Origin: Drosophila pseudoobscura
Taxonomy: Eukaryota; Arthropoda; Insecta; Diptera; Drosophilidae
Length of the DNA stretch: 64,000 bases
Direction: 5' to 3'
NCBI RefSeq assembly: GCF_009870125.1
Contig: NC_046683.1
Coordinates: 16,253,001 to 16,317,000 of the forward strand
Shown piece by piece: positions 11,382-23,187 of this stretch. The notes under the pieces are model-generated. The model made no database searches. It was not told the origin of the DNA and saw only the letters and a list, made by a program, of their open reading frames with translations. The translations under genes were made by a program, and so were the position numbers. Within the stretch, counting starts at the first letter, position 1. The number at the start of each line of letters is the position of its first letter.

Positions 11382-12309
11382 GTTTAAGCCAGTAAAAATA
11401 GACATGACATGAAATTAAATAAAGTTTTTTACATCGGTCCTGCGCACACACACACACACGCATGCAGAAAAATTCAACGGTTCTTTGTCGCCTCTATGTT
11501 TGCGGTAGTTACAGAGTTGCTACGTGGGATAATTATTTGGGCAATAACGCTTTAAGCTAATAGTATTAGTTCGTTTATCTGCATCGACTACCCTAACTGA
11601 ATCCAATCGAAAGTGTATTTCTCATCGTTAAGTCGCAATCATTTATTGCATGTCCCAATGGGAGTAAAATAGTGGTAACTAGGCACTAACTGGATAGCGA
11701 TAAGCTTAAATTCAAAAATTATGTATATACAAATGACTGCGCCGATATGTAGTTCGATACTTGTGTATATCGAGTTACCTACCGATACTTGACTCAACTC
11801 AATAGCTCAGATATCGTGTTTACACTTACACAAAGTAAAGTTATTGCGTTCAAGATCTAATACGTACGTTTCTAACAAAATTGTATAAACCAAACCAATT
11901 ATTAGCATGGTTGATCCAGTGATCAAATTCGGTAAATCGAGCAAACGCAACCACTAGTGTAAATAGGGTGTTAGGGTGGCTCTTTATTTACCCGTTTTTA
12001 CATTATTATTATTATTTTGAAGTACGCCCTTAAACTTTAAAAGGTAATTTACAAGTAGAGGGCACACTTTAATTCAAAATAAATCGATTCAGTGGATATG
12101 ATGATTTGCTGACAGATAAACGTGGATCAAACTGAGTGGGACGCGATGTCGAAAATTGTTGATTACACGACCTCACCTTATGCTCAGTGCTCCATGCGCT
12201 GCTGATGTGTTTGAACAGTTTCATGAAATTCACAAAATTCAATAAAAATCCGCTGTCATCAATACAGAAGAAAATAGTTTAGCATAGACAACTGAGCATA
12301 GGAAAAGCC
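11382..12309. other. Divergent intergenic region between fs(1)Ya and the ASCC2 gene
   Basis: No gene is seen. It holds a short (CA)n run at about 11441-11459 and AT-rich sequence with several near-DRE ATCGA words. It must contain both divergent promoters. Confidence 0.5.
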
Positions 12310-14796
12310 ATGCTGGACAACGACGCCAGCAACAACAATTGCAATCCACATAAACTGCCACTCGGGGATCTTAAGTTCGCTCTCTCTGGCCAGGATGGCG
12401 TCAAGCGGCATGTCCCAGCTCTGGTGAGTGAGAAAATGTCATTTCCTTGCATATTTACTTATAAGGTGTATGGCGTCTTGCAGGATGAGCATTGGGTGAG
12501 ACGAGAGAAGCCCTTTGGTAGCTACATTTGCCTGATGAGCTCCTATGGCAAGCTCAAGACCGCTGCGGCCCTGGAGGAATGGACATTTACGGCCAACAAT
12601 TGCCGTCAGGATTTGGAGTTTCTGCTTGGATTGAGCCAGCATGAGTGAGAATTCGAATTTCAACGTCACTTTACATCCATAACATAGCTAAGAAAATATT
12701 CCTGCTGTCTCTGCACAGATTCTGGTCGTATATGGTATACGAAGAGTCGGCCATGGCTGCCATTGTGACATTCCTGCAACGAGCCAATCCATACTACAGA
12801 CAACCCGATGTCAGTGATAATTCCGCACAGGATAAGGAGATCGCTCAGGCCAATCAACTGTATGCGCAGCTCCTTAGACTCGTTGTGCGTCTGGTGATGC
12901 GTCTCTGCACCGCAAAAGAATCGGCCTCCGAATGGATTACCCCTCAGCAGCACAGTAGCCTCCTATATAGCAACTATCTGATCTCTGTGCCGCTTCTGTT
13001 CGACCTGGCCATTGCTGTGGGCGACTCCGAGCCGCGAAATGTGGCCCTGCTGAGTCAAATCTTTGACAGCGTTCTGTGTATTCAGCCGGAGTATAAGAAG
13101 GACCTGAAGGAGGCAGTGGCCTTCTATGAAAGTGCCTTTCTCAGCATGCAGATTCAAGTGGAAAACGAAGGCTGCGAGGGCGCAGGCGGTGGTGTGCCGA
13201 TTGATGGTGATCTGGAGACGCCCTACGATGATGTGGTGCTGTTTGCCTTAGATTGTGCCTATACGCTGCGAATCTTGCTGCAGCTACGTCCAGAGCTGGT
13301 GGAGACCATCGAAGAGCTTCGCCTGGTGCAAAGGTGCCAAACATTCCATCTCCCTCTTCCTGTGCGGACTCTGTATCATTCGTCTCTTTCTTATTCGTAG
13401 CATTGCCAATTTCTACGATCTGACTGTTCCCATGCTGTACAAGAACATCTATATGGTGAATCCCCAGGCGAATTCCCTGCGCTGGCTGAACGAGACCCGC
13501 CAGCAATTCCTTGGCGTGGTTCGTGATGTCATCAGCTCACAGCTGCAAGGCGGACGAGGCCAGCAGTTGGTGGAGCTGCTGCAGGAGTGCCTCTCCGCCC
13601 AAACGTTTGTGGTGGACTACCAGCGACAGTATCCGCTCGAGCATGACATGCAAATGCTGCTAAATCGCTGTCCCAATGTGTACGTAAATCTCTCCGACTC
13701 AAATCGGTTGAATATACATTTAATATATACCATTTTGTACAGGAAGAACTATAAGGTGGACTTTGTGGTATCTGGCTATCAGAAGGCTGTGAGCACTTGC
13801 CTTAGTGGCGTCATGGCCGATGAGCTGGACAGTAGCCGGGACGTCTCTTTTGACGGCGACGAAGAGGAGGACTCTACGCCCACCTCGCCACTGCCTCAGG
13901 CCACCTCCAATGGGTCAACGCGCGACATTGATCTGGAGGTCAGCGCTGTGCTGGATGTGTTGCCCGATCTGGGCATGGGCTTCATACGTACCCTCCTCAC
14001 TCGCTACGAGAACAGCGAGCAGGCGATAGCAGCCATTTTAGATGACAATCTGCCACCGGATCTAGCTGAAATGGATCGGCAGAAGGTATATGTACCACCC
14101 GATCCACAAGATAAGCTCCAGAGTCAGACGGGCGTGCGTCACTTCAATGTGTGCGATGGCGATCGCTATGATGTCCTCACGCAGGATAAGCCCGAGTGCA
14201 TTATCAAGCAAGGCAAGGGTCTGCCTGGTGGTCCACGCAATGCCGAGCAGCTGCTGGACGACAAAACGGATGTGAAAAAGCTGAAGGAGCGCTACCAGCA
14301 GTATGCCATGGTCGAAGAGTCGACTCACGATGGCGATAGCGTGGAATACGACGATGAGTACGATGACAGCTACGAGGCCCTCAACGAGGGTCAAGCACCG
14401 CCCGTGAGTCTCCTGCGTGCGCGAATGCAGGCGGCCTCTCACTTGGCGTCCTCTCACGCTGCTGCCTACGAGATCCAGGACCAGGAGGAGGATGACGACG
14501 ATAGCTCCGATAGCAGGTCCGAAAAGGGGACGGTGTCCCGTGGGGGCGCCGACTTCTGTGAGAACCCGGAGGTTATCCGTGCGCGTTACCAACAACGACA
14601 AATGGCCAAATATGGCCAGCGGGGATCAAGTGGGGCACAGCAGAGTGCTGCTGTGAGCGGGGCGCCCAAGGGACAAGGCCAGACGCAGCAGACCCAACGC
14701 AGCCGCGGCCAAAAGGAGGCGCACAAATCATCGCGTGCCAATCACAATCGCAAGGCAGGAGCTGCCTTTAAGCGCAGCAAAGGTATGATGTCCTAA
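12310..14796 (+). CDS. ASCC2 ortholog (activating signal cointegrator 1 complex subunit 2, CUE domain)
   Basis: Five exons (12310-12423, 12484-12644, 12719-13333, 13401-13679, 13743-14796) encode 740 residues. ASCC2 binds Lys63-linked ubiquitin through a CUE domain and recruits the ASCC3 helicase/ALKBH3 repair complex; ASCC also splits collided ribosomes. The helical N-terminal half matches the ASCC3-binding region. The CUE domain lies near residues 452-500 (DLEVSAVLDVLPDLGMGFI, with a following LDDNLPPDL). The acidic, Gln/Ser-rich tail ends in a basic segment. Intron 1 is 60 bases with no stop, so its retention would add 20 residues. The donor of intron 3 (AAG|GTGCCA) is weak, but the frame and the acceptor TTCGTAG support it. 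The CG2701 ortholog is possible by position. Confidence 0.88.
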
Positions 14797-14991
14797 AACA
14801 TAAATAAAAGATTACTATGTGAACGCACAGTTTGTATTTAACATTTGATTGGGCACTTCTTGGAATATTCAAAATGTACAGGACTCGACTTGGACCTTCA
14901 GTCAAAGGCGTCCATTGATATGTAACGATAAATATGTGTATAATTAGCATCGAAACTAGCTAAGATTAACTATAGGAAAGGAATCATTAAA

Positions 14992-17191
14992 TTATGTGGT
15001 TTCTCTGTCCATAAAATTTCGACTTAGAATTTTCATCTTGGCGCTGTGCGAATCCACATTATTGACCAGCAGGTAATTCTCACGAACAAAAGTCTTGAAT
15101 GGGGTGTTGAACTGATTGGCACGCCAGATTTTCTGTGTGTCAGTGACGCGCCAACGCTCTACGTTCACCTCAAACTGGCAGTAATGACACCGGAGTAGCT
15201 CCGCCTCGTTTTCAAACGATACCAGGCCATAGGAGCAACGGGCGCAGAGCGTGCAGGAATATTTATAGCTGGCATCGCAGTCACTATTCAATGCCAGCTC
15301 TGGTATCAGGCTCTTTGCTTGGTAGGCCCTGAGGATACACAAGAGATAGGGGATAAACAAGAGAAGCAAGATGAGGCTTGCCAGCCTACCATTTGCGGCA
15401 GTTGTCGCCATGTCCTGTCTCACGGTTATAGACAAAGGCCGCCACATGGCACATCTCATGCAGCAGTGGCTTTATAAGCATGCCCGGTTGATTGATGTGC
15501 TTCCACAGCAGAATACGTGCAGTGCGGTTGCCTGAAGAGTTAAAACCCAGCTCGCTGCTGCAGGGAGTACTCATGCTGTTTTTCCAATAGATTTTCGCCT
15601 GAAGGCCGCAGTGAAAGATGGCATGATTGAACATACTAAATAGGACCTTGGCCAGAGCCACTTTGCACTTCTCAAAGTCACCTTTGCGATAGGGCAAAGC
15701 CCGCGGATGGCACATATTGATCGAAGTCTGAGCTGTAAGTGGAAATAAAGTGTTAGTTTTTCTTTCGGACAAACGTATTTAACTAACGATTTAGGGATTC
15801 GACGAATCCGTAGAAGAGCGGATGCTGTTCTAGGCAGGCAATGCTTCCATTGTGGCGCCGGCAAATGCTCGCACGCTGTTTATCGCTTGGCAGTCCACTC
15901 AGATCGATTTTCTCCTTGAGGAAAGCCGGTGTCTGTGTCTCAATGAAGGTGGAATTCGCCTGGACAATCAGATCGTCATAAAACTTAGCTTGCCTCTCCT
16001 GAAGGGTGGGTATATACAGCTTCGATATGTTCAGCATTGACCAGCTGTTGCTGCCTGTCGGTGTAATGGGCGTAAAAAGGCGTTTGGGTGTCGGTAAGGT
16101 GGTCGTCTCAGTTAGATGACTCTTGGAGGCCACTGGAAGAGTCTCCTTTTGGGAAGAGTTATCTGGGTCATCGTCAAAGTTGTCCATGGGATTGTAGAGG
16201 CGTCGCCGCGGGGCAATAAGTCCCAGGAACTTGTGCAGTTTCGTCTTGAACTCCGGATCATCATCAACCGATAGATCGGCTACGGGGTTGTCCCCCACAA
16301 TCCCCACAGACTGGCTCAGATCAATATATATTAGACGTCGATCGCTTTTAGGGCTATTGGCTTCGCTGCTGCTGCTGTGCTGATAGGAGAAGCGCCTCTG
16401 TTTGCGACCCATCCATTTATGCTCCGTGAGGCTCTGGTCCACGGTATAATCGTCGTCATCATCACTGTCGATCGAAAAACTAATCGACTCGTCTTCCCCC
16501 TCCGGCTGCGACGAGGAGTAATCAAATGTGGTATCCAGAACAGTGCGCACGGCGCGTCCACTGCGGGTTACCACTGTCGGATTAGTAGGGGTGCTGGCAC
16601 GACCCACCGACTGATCTATGAATATAAATCCATCTATATTATATCATTCTTCAGATACCTACTCCCGACTTACATTTTTCTGCCGATCCACTGGCGTGTG
16701 ATTCCCCAGATGTCCCACGTTTTCTTGAAGATCTTTGATCCATTTTGCCCAGACTAGAATCTATTATATTTGTTTTCAAAATTACTACGCCTTGTACATT
16801 ATTATTTTTGGGGAAAATTTTTCTTACTGTTTCGGCTGATTGTCTCTTCAGGTTCTGTCTCTTCGATGAGGATGTTATCCTCTGATGATGTGCTATTAAT
16901 CTCGGATAAATGGAAGAAGCTGACCGCGCTCAACGAATCATCCGAATCAACAAAAATAACACTGCTGCTATCTCTGCTAGGTGTCTTTTCGTCGTCACTA
17001 TTGCCAGCTTCGGCCATTTGGGGCAGTTTGCACGGGAGATTGTCAGTCTTCTGCGACAGAAACTTGTGGAATGAAGTGCCGTGTAGGGTGGCAAATGAAA
17101 AACTTACTATATTATTCTCGGTATCATTCTCGTTTAATTTCAAATTGCTGAGCATATTTGACACAGAAGTGTTATTCTCTTGATGGAACAT
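14992..17191 (-). CDS. GCNA/Spartan-like SprT metalloprotease
   Basis: Five exons (17191-16828, 16760-16674, 16615-15788, 15732-15390, 15328-14992) encode 652 residues. SprT-family proteases such as Spartan and GCNA cut DNA-protein crosslinks. The SprT domain occupies the last third. Its zinc site is HEMCH near residue 518, followed by a GHGDNCRKW segment that supplies the third histidine. A Cys-rich ribbon comes next (CTLCARC and CHYC). The N-terminal two thirds are disordered, acidic and Ser-rich, with candidate SUMO-interacting motifs (SSVIFVDSDDS and LIYIDLS), a GCNA hallmark. Exon 2 works only with the AATAG acceptor at 16761; the next AG downstream breaks the frame. I recall several fly paralogs (mh, Gcna, CG11322, CG2694). 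Position suggests CG2694, which I cannot confirm. Confidence 0.85.
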
Positions 17192-17831
17192 GTTTACTTT
17201 ACTGTTGTTTTGAGAGATTTGCCGGCATCATTCATAGTTAAGTAACAGTGCTGGAAAGGGTGATGTATAGCTATTTATCAATACTTGTGCTAGTCATTTG
17301 GCGGGGTTTTTTTTCTATGATATGTATGAGGAACTATGATTCAAATTTGTAGCTCAAAAATCACTACCCAACAGGTTTCATTATGAATATATGATATCTT
17401 TGTACCAAACTCACGTGTTTTAATAAAGTTTGCAATGGCACCACTAGTTAGTTATTGTTTTAGTCTATTTTATGGCTCTATTGCCATATACCGCGTATTC
17501 TAGGTATATTTTGATGTCGAATTTGAAGTGAATAAACCAATTTACCATACATATTAGTAAACAATGGTAGATTTTATTAAAGTTTATTACAATGACCAGA
17601 CAATGATCAGGCAATCGACAGTTTCCAATGTACTCGGAGGTAAATTAAATCAAATTGAAATCATTTTAATCGGGTCAAGATTGAAAACATCTCAGTCGAT
17701 ATATTTTATCGATAGTACTCATGTATGTTTGTGTTCTCTAGCACTGGCGTTTATTTGTAGTTGCTCTCCCCACTAAAAGACGCCGCCTCCGTATTTTTTA
17801 TTTAATAAACTTGTTAAATTAACAATACAAA
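17192..17831. other. Divergent promoter region (SprT gene / WBP11 gene)
   Basis: No gene is seen. On the minus strand just upstream of the SprT gene lies a CATCACCCTTTCCAGCACTG stretch resembling Drosophila core-promoter Motif 7. Toward the WBP11 gene there is a GGTATATTTTG Motif 6-like word and a DRE-like TATCGATA at about 17707. Confidence 0.5.
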
Positions 17832-19750
17832 ATGGGTCGCCGTTCCATTAATACCACAAAAAGTGGGAAATATATGAATCCCACAGACCAAGCGCGTAAG
17901 TCAGATCAGATTTTTTAGCCAATCGGAAATTGTAACCCCAAACCCCCACAAAATGTTTCAGGCAAGGAGGCACGCAAAAAAGAGTTGAAAAAGAATAAGA
18001 AACAGCGGCAAATGGTACGAGCAGCGGTCCTTAAGAACAAAGATCCATCCCAGATCCTCGAGGAGATGGAGAAGATCGATGAGATGGGTAAGTTTCTTTA
18101 TAGGCATGGTATGCCCCTTGTCAAAATGATGCAGTGGCTCCAATTCTCTCTTGACAGAGTACAATGTGCTGCAGCCGTCGCCACTCAATGAGAAAGTGTT
18201 GCGGGACAAGCGTAAGAAGCTAAAGGAGACCTTTGACCGCGTGATGCGACTCTATGTAAGATTTTCCCTTTAAACAGTCCACAAAAAAGCAACACATTTC
18301 TGTTCCCTTGCCCCTTGCAGCACAATGACGAGCCGGAGCACTGGGCAGAGCTGAAGCGCAAAGAGGTGGAGTACGAGAAGAAGCGTATGAAAAAGCAGCA
18401 ATACTACGAGAGCGTCAAGCACGCTCAGAGTGTTCAAATTGATGAGATTCCCTTGCCTGCTCCCGTCACACCGACAACGCCTGGTCCTACTCCAAGCGTA
18501 GCCCCTGCCGGCACAGGCTTTGGGGTGGGCGTTGGCATGCGTGTTCCACCACCGCCTATCGCCCTGGCCCTTCCTCCATATGCACCAGGCGCACCACCGG
18601 GAGTGCCCAAAAACAGCGATGCAATATCCGTTGAAGTCCAGGCAGACAAGCCCAGCGAAGAGGAGGATACGGATTGGCTGGGCGTACCGCCAGGGCCCCC
18701 GCCAGATTTGTTTGCCATGTCGGAACTAGACTCGGACGCCGAGGGTAATACCGACTACGACGGGGAAGGGGACGAGGAAGAAGAGGAGGATAAGGAGGAA
18801 GCGTCAGAGCCAAGCACTCAGAACATTGATGACTTCATGAAGGAAATGGAGCATGTGCACAAACGCAAGCATCGCAAACTCGCTAAGGAGGATGAAGAAG
18901 GCGGCTCGCCTGACGAGGAAGACGATGAAGCGAATGAAATGTCCGCGCGCAGCCAAGACAGTGACTCGGACAACAAATCGAACCTCAGCAGCGAAAGCGA
19001 AGACGACCCCGAAGACGAGGAAGATGAAGATGAGGAGATGTCCGAGCCAGCTGCAAAGCCTGAGCCAGCCAAACCCATTGTGCCTGCCATAACCACTCCC
19101 GCTCCGCCCAAAGCTCCCACATTGCCACCCCTTCCGCTGCCGCCAACGTCATCAGTGCCGGCCCCACCACAGGTCCCCCATCTACCGCCAATACACAACA
19201 TTGGGCCGCCAGCTATAATGTACCGTCCGCCACCCATGCGCCCGCCAAATCCACATTCGGGTCCCGGCTCTGGGTTTGGAATGCGTATGCCACCAGGCCC
19301 ACCACCGGGATCGCGACCGCCCCATGCTCTCGGGCCCATGCCTCGCATGGGTATACGCATGCCGCCAGGACCGCCGCCTGGTCTGCCACCCCGCATGGCG
19401 CATCACAACAAGCAAGGCGGGCCGCCGGCACCTCCTCCGCCGAAGGAATCGGCCAAGGGTGTGACCACCATCACCGCCAAACCACAAATCCGGTAAGCAG
19501 AGCGTATAATCGCATATAGATTCTGATTTATATTTCCATTTTTTTATTTATGCCCAGAAATCTAAGTGCGGATGTTACGCGCTTTGTGCCCTCCACGTTA
19601 CGCGTGAAACGTGACGATCAACGTCGAGCGGCTCGACCTAAACACATTACGGGTGATACCGGCCATGCCCCGTCCGAGTCTCACAGCAAGCCGCCCACCA
19701 AAGACGATGCCTACATGCAGTTCATGAACGAAATGCAGGGTCTGCTGTAG
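17832..19750 (+). CDS. WBP11 (WW-domain-binding protein 11 / NpwBP) splicing factor
   Basis: Five exons (17832-17895, 17962-18087, 18158-18255, 18321-19492, 19558-19750) encode 550 residues. WBP11 is a nuclear pre-mRNA splicing factor that binds PQBP1 and PP1. The N-terminus (MGRRSINTTKSGKYMNPTDQ) is the conserved Wbp11 domain, followed by a Lys-rich helical segment (RKEARKKELKKNKKQRQM) up to about residue 130. Next come an acidic Asp/Glu/Ser region and a long proline-rich tract with repeated PPGPPP motifs that bind WW domains. The C-terminus FVPSTLRVKR is a conserved family block. The gene is divergent from the SprT gene. CG2685 is the expected ortholog by position and family. Confidence 0.92.
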
Positions 19751-21027
19751 CACTCCCCACAATTCCAGGCGGGAGTGTGGGAGAGTCTCTTGGATGCGGC
19801 TGTAAATTGAATACATTTTAGTTTTAGATAAATTGAGTCAACCAAAGCAAAAAGTCTTGTTCTCTATCCTAATGGTTTCTCAATTGGTTTGGGGCAAGCC
19901 TTAAATCTTATATAGAGATTACTTAAATGTATATTAAACTGGTCTCGCGGTTACCTCAGAAGGTTCCATGCTCTATTCAGATCCAGGACTCTGTCCTGAG
20001 CTGTCCTTAAAAAATACCACGTTTTCGTACTCATTACATAATTACTTTTAAGGATCAACAATCCAAAGAAGTTCGACGGAGTTGCACAATACAAATATCT
20101 TAAATATCAGAGATAGGAGAATTATAATTATCTAAGTAACTGATCATAAAAAGCAGTAGTTCACCAACATTTTGCTTGACTTTTCCGCCTCCTTATGGCG
20201 TACACATGTTGCATTCTTTCAGTACATTAAATGTGCTTCATCGAAATAAAGTTAAAAGAAAACTATACTAACCGGTATTAGTGCATGATGTGGGCACAGG
20301 TTGGCTATCGCCTCGGGTCCTCCACAAAAGAGCGGCCTCACAATGAAAATTAAAAAAAAAATCGTAATTTCCACGGGCTAATATTTAGTTTTTAATTTAT
20401 TTTAAATTACTTTATTTTTGTTGGCCCCGGCTTCTTAGTTGGCTCAGGGCGTCCAGACCGCCGAGCCCGACCTCAGTCTGTGTAAGCATACATATAGTAT
20501 GTAATCTTATTATTTCTGTAACTTATGCACTCCGTTTATTCTATTTCCACCTAAAGACCAGTATTCCAGCTGTTTATATACTGCGCATTACGTTATATCA
20601 CTCTGTCTCTCTTCCTACCGACGAATTACCATCCAATCGTTATATCTCGCTCACTCCGCCAGGGGGCGCTACACTGCACGAGGAAGACTGAGAGGGAGAG
20701 CAAATTGCGGATCGATGTTTTTGGGTTTGGGCGTATTTGCGAGCCGTAAAGATAGCAGCCAATTCCGCAGCATATATGTATTGTAGTGTAAGGAGGCAAG
20801 ATTAATATGTGGCTTTTTAAAGACTGTTGAACTTTATGTTCGATGGTATATTTCTACCAATTTTGGAGCTATTTTTATTTGATATACTTTTAATCACTCT
20901 GGAATATATACATGCTTTAAATTAGAATGGAAGTAGCACACACAAGAAATGTGAGGAAGCAAAAACATATTTACATTGCAGTTTCGGAATTGCAGATGGA
21001 AAAAATGTGAGCTGGCGTGGACTTAGG
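19751..21027. other. Convergent intergenic region with a CTCF-like site
   Basis: This holds the 3' ends of the WBP11 gene and the minus-strand SIAH-like gene. No ORF is supported. The 20400-20720 part is GC-richer and lacks recognisable repeats. Confidence 0.5.
20657..20671 (+). promoter_or_regulatory. Candidate CTCF binding site
   Basis: The sequence CGCCAGGGGGCGCTA fits the conserved CTCF core (CCASYAGRKGGC-like, AGGGGGCGC) very closely and stands out in an otherwise AT-rich convergent intergenic stretch. Confidence 0.45.
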
Positions 21028-23187
21028 TCATTTGGCTCCATTGGTCTGGACCGATGATCTGGGTGATGATCCATCGATCGTCTTGGCCGACTTCTTGGCA
21101 AACGGTCGCATCTCAATGATGTCCGCCTTGAGGGCCCTAAAGCTTTTGCGCAACGAGTCGGAGACCTTTTTCGTGTAGCTGGTGCCGTTGCTGCACAACG
21201 AGAGCTTGTCATCGCCCACACCACGCCGATCGTCGGCCAGGGGACGCAACTCATCCTCCTGCTGGCCTCCAGCGTCATTCAGGGTATTTCTCAGATACTT
21301 CCGATTGAAATGCAGCTGAGGGGTGCCCCACTTGCGCTCCAGCTCCAGTCCATTGTTGGCGTTGGAATCGTTCTCCGAATCGGGTGTGCCGGCGGCGGCT
21401 GTGGGCTCCACCTCCACCTCGCCCATGCCCTCCTTATATGTGCGCGTAATGATCATGTTAGGCGGCACACTCTTGCCATTCACACCCGCATTCTTCGTCT
21501 GCTCATAGTCGATGGGGACGGGTAGGCTCTGGCGCGGTGGCTTGGCCCGGCGCGGGGACTTCACCGCCAGCACGCTCACCCGATAGTGCAGCACCTGCTA
21601 AAAAGAAGAGATCGTGTCAGTTCAAATGAGGATTCCTCTAGATACACACACCTTTTCGGGGTCCACGAAACGCGATAGCTCATTTAGGGGAATGCTCACG
21701 CATGTGCCGTCCATTAGTATATCGCGATCGTACTCGCTGTGGACGGGGAACTTCTGGGTCATGGAGAGGGCCTCGTTGTCCGGCTGGAGCAGGGTCACCT
21801 CATAGGCATAGTTATACTTGCTCTCGCGCCGATTCGACGTACAGGTCATGGTGAAGAGGATGCGCTGCTTGTCGTAGATCTCGTAGAAGTTGAACATCTC
21901 GTCGTGTGCCTGGAAGACATAGTAGCCCGTGAGGGGCTTACGTCGCGCAGCCATGTTCCACACCAGATCCGAGGTGCTCGAGCGGAACAGCTTTTCGGCA
22001 TGCTGCTCCTCGAGATGCTCCTTCCACTGCACCTCCCTACCCTGCCACTTGCACTCGCCCCACACCCGACCCATGAAGCACTTCATTGGCTTGTAGATGC
22101 ACTGCTGCTCATGCCAGGGCAATAGGGCCACCGGCATACGCACCTGGCAGCCACCGGCCGCATGGCTGCATCCGAAGTGGGCCTTGGCACACAGAGCCTC
22201 GACGGTCAGGGAGCGTGAATTGGTGAATGATTCCTGCAAAGGAAAGGAAAGATGTGTGAAAAGATCACTCGCTATGCGGCTGTCGATGATGTCAATCTAC
22301 AGCTATTTCATATTCAGTTTGAAGTGGCTCCCACTGTCATTCCGATCCCCCGAGCCGCCCCGCCCGCCCCGCGTACGTCACTAGATAAGATTTTGGGATA
22401 CCGATAAGTCAATAACGTGGAACGTCCGCTGACGTCAATTTACCTTGCACAGTGGGCACATGAGCAGAATGCGGGTGCACTGCTCGCAGACACTGTGCCC
22501 GCTCTTGCACAGCAAAATGGGAGCCTTCATGGCGCCGGCACAGCCCGGACAGCGCAACTCCTCGATGAGACCCTCATAGTGACGAGCGGACACGGTCGGT
22601 GGTGGTTCTGCTGTTGTTGTTACAGCTGCTGCTGCTCCTCCATTTGTCGTGCCGACTGGCGCCGCTGCTTCGCTGATTGCCGTCTCTGTTAGACTTTGAC
22701 GCAACAGCGAGGCCTCGGCGGATCCATTGGTCACCGGGCTGTGCCCATCGCCGAAGCCAATGCTTCTGGTGCGACTCAGCATGGGTGGCTTTGGAGGCGG
22801 AGACATTGGCGAACGTAGCGTAACCACATTGGGGCTGGGTAGCGTGGCATATTTTACGTTCAGTACGAGACTGTTCGGAGGCTGAGGCTTGCTCGTTTCC
22901 GCTTCCATTTCGACTTCTGGCTTCTCCAGTTCCTGCTCCTTCGTCTGCTGGCTGTCCTCGTCTTTGGGCTCTTTCTTCTCTGAAGATGTGGTCTCCTCAC
23001 TAATAGTACTGTTCAGAAAGATGCGGCGCTGTTCGTTGATCTGCTCGATGGTCTTTAGCTGGCCAAGAATCTTTAGCTCCTCGCCATTATAACAGCTGGA
23101 GGAGTCGCCGCCGGCTATAGGAGTTGTCGCCTCTAGTCCATTGCTGGCCTCAGATGCAATTTTTTGCTCATTGCTGATGGTGCTCAT
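21028..23187 (-). CDS. SIAH-like RING / TRAF-type E3 ligase (CG2681-like)
   Basis: Three exons (23187-22444, 22233-21652, 21594-21028) encode about 630 residues. After a long disordered N-terminus comes a compact SIAH-type RING near residues 215-248 (CPGCAGAM, CKSGHSVCEQC, CPLCK). Exon 2 starts immediately with the SIAH zinc region (CSHAAGGCQVRM, then HEQQCIYKPMKC) and a TRAF-like beta domain (FQAHDEMFNFYEIYDKQRIL). Seven-in-absentia family members ubiquitinate substrates held by this substrate-binding domain. The basic and Ser-rich third exon is not part of canonical SIAH. Compared with SINA the N-terminus is much longer. The substrate is unknown. Confidence 0.85.
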
